This document shows, piece after piece, positions 4,159-5,937 of a stretch of DNA of 5,937 nt (its first letter is position 1; every line of letters starts with the position of its first letter). This stretch comes from Solirubrobacteraceae bacterium (GTDB lineage: Bacteria > Actinomycetota > Thermoleophilia > Solirubrobacterales > Solirubrobacteraceae): NCBI GenBank assembly GCA_030151725.1, contig JASLDD010000173.1, positions 1 to 5,937 of the forward strand, written 5' to 3'. Made by a program: the position numbers and the translations under genes. Below the pieces are notes generated by a model. That model made no database searches, was not told where the DNA came from, and worked only from the letters and a program-made list of their open reading frames with translations.

Positions 4159-5937
4159 ATGAGTAGTGATGCTGTTACGCGGGTTTCCGTGGAGATTGCC
4201 GGTAGTGAGATCTCCTTCGAGACCGGCAGGATGGCCAAGCAGGCCTCCGGCGCAGTCGTCGTCCGCCAGGGCGACACGATGGTTCTTTGCACCGCGGTCG
4301 CAGGCAGCCTGCGCGACGTGGACTTCCTCCCCTTGACGGTCGATGTCGAGGAGCGCATGTACGCCTCCGGGAAAATCCCCGGGTCGTTCTTCAAGCGCGA
4401 GGGTCGTCCCGGCGAGAAGGGCACGCTCACCGCGCGCATGATCGACCGTCCGATCCGTCCGCTGTTCCCCAAGGAATGGCGCTATGACACCCAGCTCGTG
4501 GCGATCCCGCTTTCGATCGACCACGTCCACCCCTATGACATCCTCGCGATGAACGGCGCTTCGACCGCGCTGATGATCTCCGACATCCCGCTGCCGACGC
4601 CCGTGGGCGCGGTGCGCATCGGCAAGATCGACGGCAACTTCGTCGTGAACCCCAAAGAGGAGGACCTGCTCCCGGACGCTGATAACGCCTCTGACCTCGA
4701 TCTGATCGTGGCCGGCACCGAGGAGGCCATCCTGATGGTCGAGGCGGGCGCCAACGAGATCCCCGAGGCGGAGATCCTCGACGCGCTCGATATCGCCCAC
4801 GCCGAGATCAAGAAGCTGTGCGCGCTGCAGCGTGAGCTCGCCGCCAAGGTCGGCAAGGAGAAGAAAGCGTTCGAGGCGATCCAGGTCGATCCGGCCGTGC
4901 TCGACGCGATCCGCTCATCGCATGGCTCAGAGCTCGACGCCGCCACGCAGGTGGAGGACAAGCTCGAGCGCCAGGACGCGACCAAGGCCGTCGAGGAGGC
5001 GATCCTCGCCCAGCACGCTCCAGCGGCCTCCGAGGGTTCCTCCGAGGACCAACTGGTGGCTGCCAAGCAGAAGCGCGCCGCCGTGCAGATGGCGTTCGAC
5101 AAGCTCGAGAAGTCGATCATCCGCGAGCGCATCGCCGTGCACAAGAAGCGCCCCGACGGTCGTGGCGAGAACGAGATCCGCGACATCTCGATCGAAGTCG
5201 GCGTGACCCCCAGGACGCACGGCTCGGCACTGTTCACGCGTGGACAGACGCAGGCGCTGAGCGTCGTGGCGATGGGCACCCTGAAGGAGGAGATGCGCCT
5301 CGACACGCTGGGCCTCGAGACCAAAAAGTACTACTGGCACCACTACAACTTCCCGCCGTTCTCGGTGGGCGAGGCCGGCCGCATGGGCGGCGTGAAGCGT
5401 CGTGACATCGGTCACGGCGCGCGCGCCGAGCGTGCGCTCGCGCCGATGGTGCCCTCGATCGAGGAGTTCCCCTACTCGATCCGCGTGGTCTCGGACATCC
5501 TCGAGTCAAACGGCTCCTCCTCGATGGCATCGGTGTGCGGCTCCTCGCTGTCGCTGATGGACGCCGGGGTGCCGATCAAGCGCCCCGTCGCCGGTATCGC
5601 GATGGGCCTGATCAAGGAGGGCGACGACTACATCGTCCTGACCGACATCGCGGGCGTGGAGGACCACCTCGGTGACATGGACTTCAAGGTCGCGGGCACC
5701 GAGCGTGGCATCACGGCGCTGCAGATGGACATCAAGATCACAGGCGTCACCTTCGACATCCTGCGCGACGCGCTCGCTCAGGCCAAAGAGGCACGCACGT
5801 TCATCCTCGGCAAGATGGCCGACACGATCGGCACGCCGCGCGAGCAGCTCAGTCAGTTTGCTCCGCGGATCCAGACCATCCAGATCGACCCTTCGCAGAT
5901 CGGCCTGCTGATCGGCAAGGGCGGCGAAACGATTCGC
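4159..5937 (+). CDS. pnp: Polyribonucleotide nucleotidyltransferase (PNPase), 3' end missing
   Basis: PNPase is a trimeric 3'-5' phosphorolytic exoribonuclease of mRNA decay. The frame runs 593 codons to the window edge without a stop. Domains in order: first RNase PH domain (about 8-140) with FFKREGRPGEKG (77-88), equivalent to the E. coli FFRR RNA loop; its C-terminal half (143-210); the helical linker (about 240-330); second, catalytic RNase PH domain (334-465) with PRTHGSALFTRGQTQAL (351-367), KRRDIGHG (413-420) and NGSSSMASVCG (451-461); then EDHLGDMDFKVAG (501-513). Phosphate and metal residues correspond to R414, R415, S454, S455, D502, D508 and K510. The KH domain begins near 572, and its GxxG loop (IGKGG, 585-589) is where the sequence ends. 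The rest of KH and the S1 domain lie outside. FFKREGR-type aligns at the same number as in E. coli, but the catalytic residues are shifted by 16, showing extra residues mainly in the linker. Confidence 0.98.
   Translation, partial: MSSDAVTRVSVEIAGSEISFETGRMAKQASGAVVVRQGDTMVLCTAVAGSLRDVDFLPLTVDVEERMYASGKIPGSFFKREGRPGEKGTLTARMIDRPIRPLFPKEWRYDTQLVAIPLSIDHVHPYDILAMNGASTALMISDIPLPTPVGAVRIGKIDGNFVVNPKEEDLLPDADNASDLDLIVAGTEEAILMVEAGANEIPEAEILDALDIAHAEIKKLCALQRELAAKVGKEKKAFEAIQVDPAVLDAIRSSHGSELDAATQVEDKLERQDATKAVEEAILAQHAPAASEGSSEDQLVAAKQKRAAVQMAFDKLEKSIIRERIAVHKKRPDGRGENEIRDISIEVGVTPRTHGSALFTRGQTQALSVVAMGTLKEEMRLDTLGLETKKYYWHHYNFPPFSVGEAGRMGGVKRRDIGHGARAERALAPMVPSIEEFPYSIRVVSDILESNGSSSMASVCGSSLSLMDAGVPIKRPVAGIAMGLIKEGDDYIVLTDIAGVEDHLGDMDFKVAGTERGITALQMDIKITGVTFDILRDALAQAKEARTFILGKMADTIGTPREQLSQFAPRIQTIQIDPSQIGLLIGKGGETIR

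Noticed and set aside
3919..4800. Minus-strand open frame spanning the pnp leader and start of pnp (293 codons)
   Set aside because: It runs antisense to conserved PNPase sequence and through the pnp leader; the translation has no family features.

Overview
The window is a high-GC, chromosomal 'housekeeping' block with every gene on the + strand. The order is infB (3' end only), rbfA, nrnA-type DHH phosphoesterase, truB, ribF, rpsO, a peroxiredoxin gene, and pnp (cut off at the right edge). This is the widespread bacterial infB-rbfA-nrnA-truB-ribF-rpsO-pnp order. The GC-rich codon use, the C-terminal shape of IF2, the AhpE-like peroxiredoxin and the sequence style of TruB, RibF and PNPase suggest an actinobacterium-like organism. 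A deep-branching class such as Thermoleophilia (Solirubrobacterales and relatives) is my best guess, from memory of family sequences and not from any search. No mobile element, tRNA, rRNA or CRISPR array is visible.

Layout: IF2 ends at 131. An 82-base gap with possible RNA structure and a good Shine-Dalgarno (SD) sequence leads to rbfA. From rbfA to ribF the genes are packed tightly: a 4-base ATGA overlap (rbfA/nrnA), direct stop-to-start contact (nrnA/truB, TAG then GTG) and an 11-base gap (truB/ribF). A 31-base gap with an extended -10-like element precedes rpsO. A 24-base gap that can fold into a hairpin precedes the peroxiredoxin gene. The longest gap, 127 bases, carries a promoter-like element, two possible hairpins, an A-rich tract and a strong SD before pnp. 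Only rbfA, nrnA and pnp have a convincing SD; truB, ribF, rpsO and the peroxiredoxin gene do not.

Functional logic: the genes serve translation and RNA turnover. IF2 starts translation, RbfA matures the 30S subunit, S15 is an early 30S assembly protein, TruB makes Psi55 in tRNA, PNPase degrades RNA 3'-5', and NrnA-type enzymes finish the resulting nanoRNAs. RibF makes FMN and FAD and is a customary passenger of this cluster. The peroxiredoxin between rpsO and pnp is the one real departure from the standard order.

I did not find a new biological system here. The points most worth a second look are the peroxiredoxin insertion, a short TruB without its C-terminal domain, a RibF with a shortened nucleotidyltransferase segment, the structured pnp leader, and a possible leaderless promoter for rpsO.
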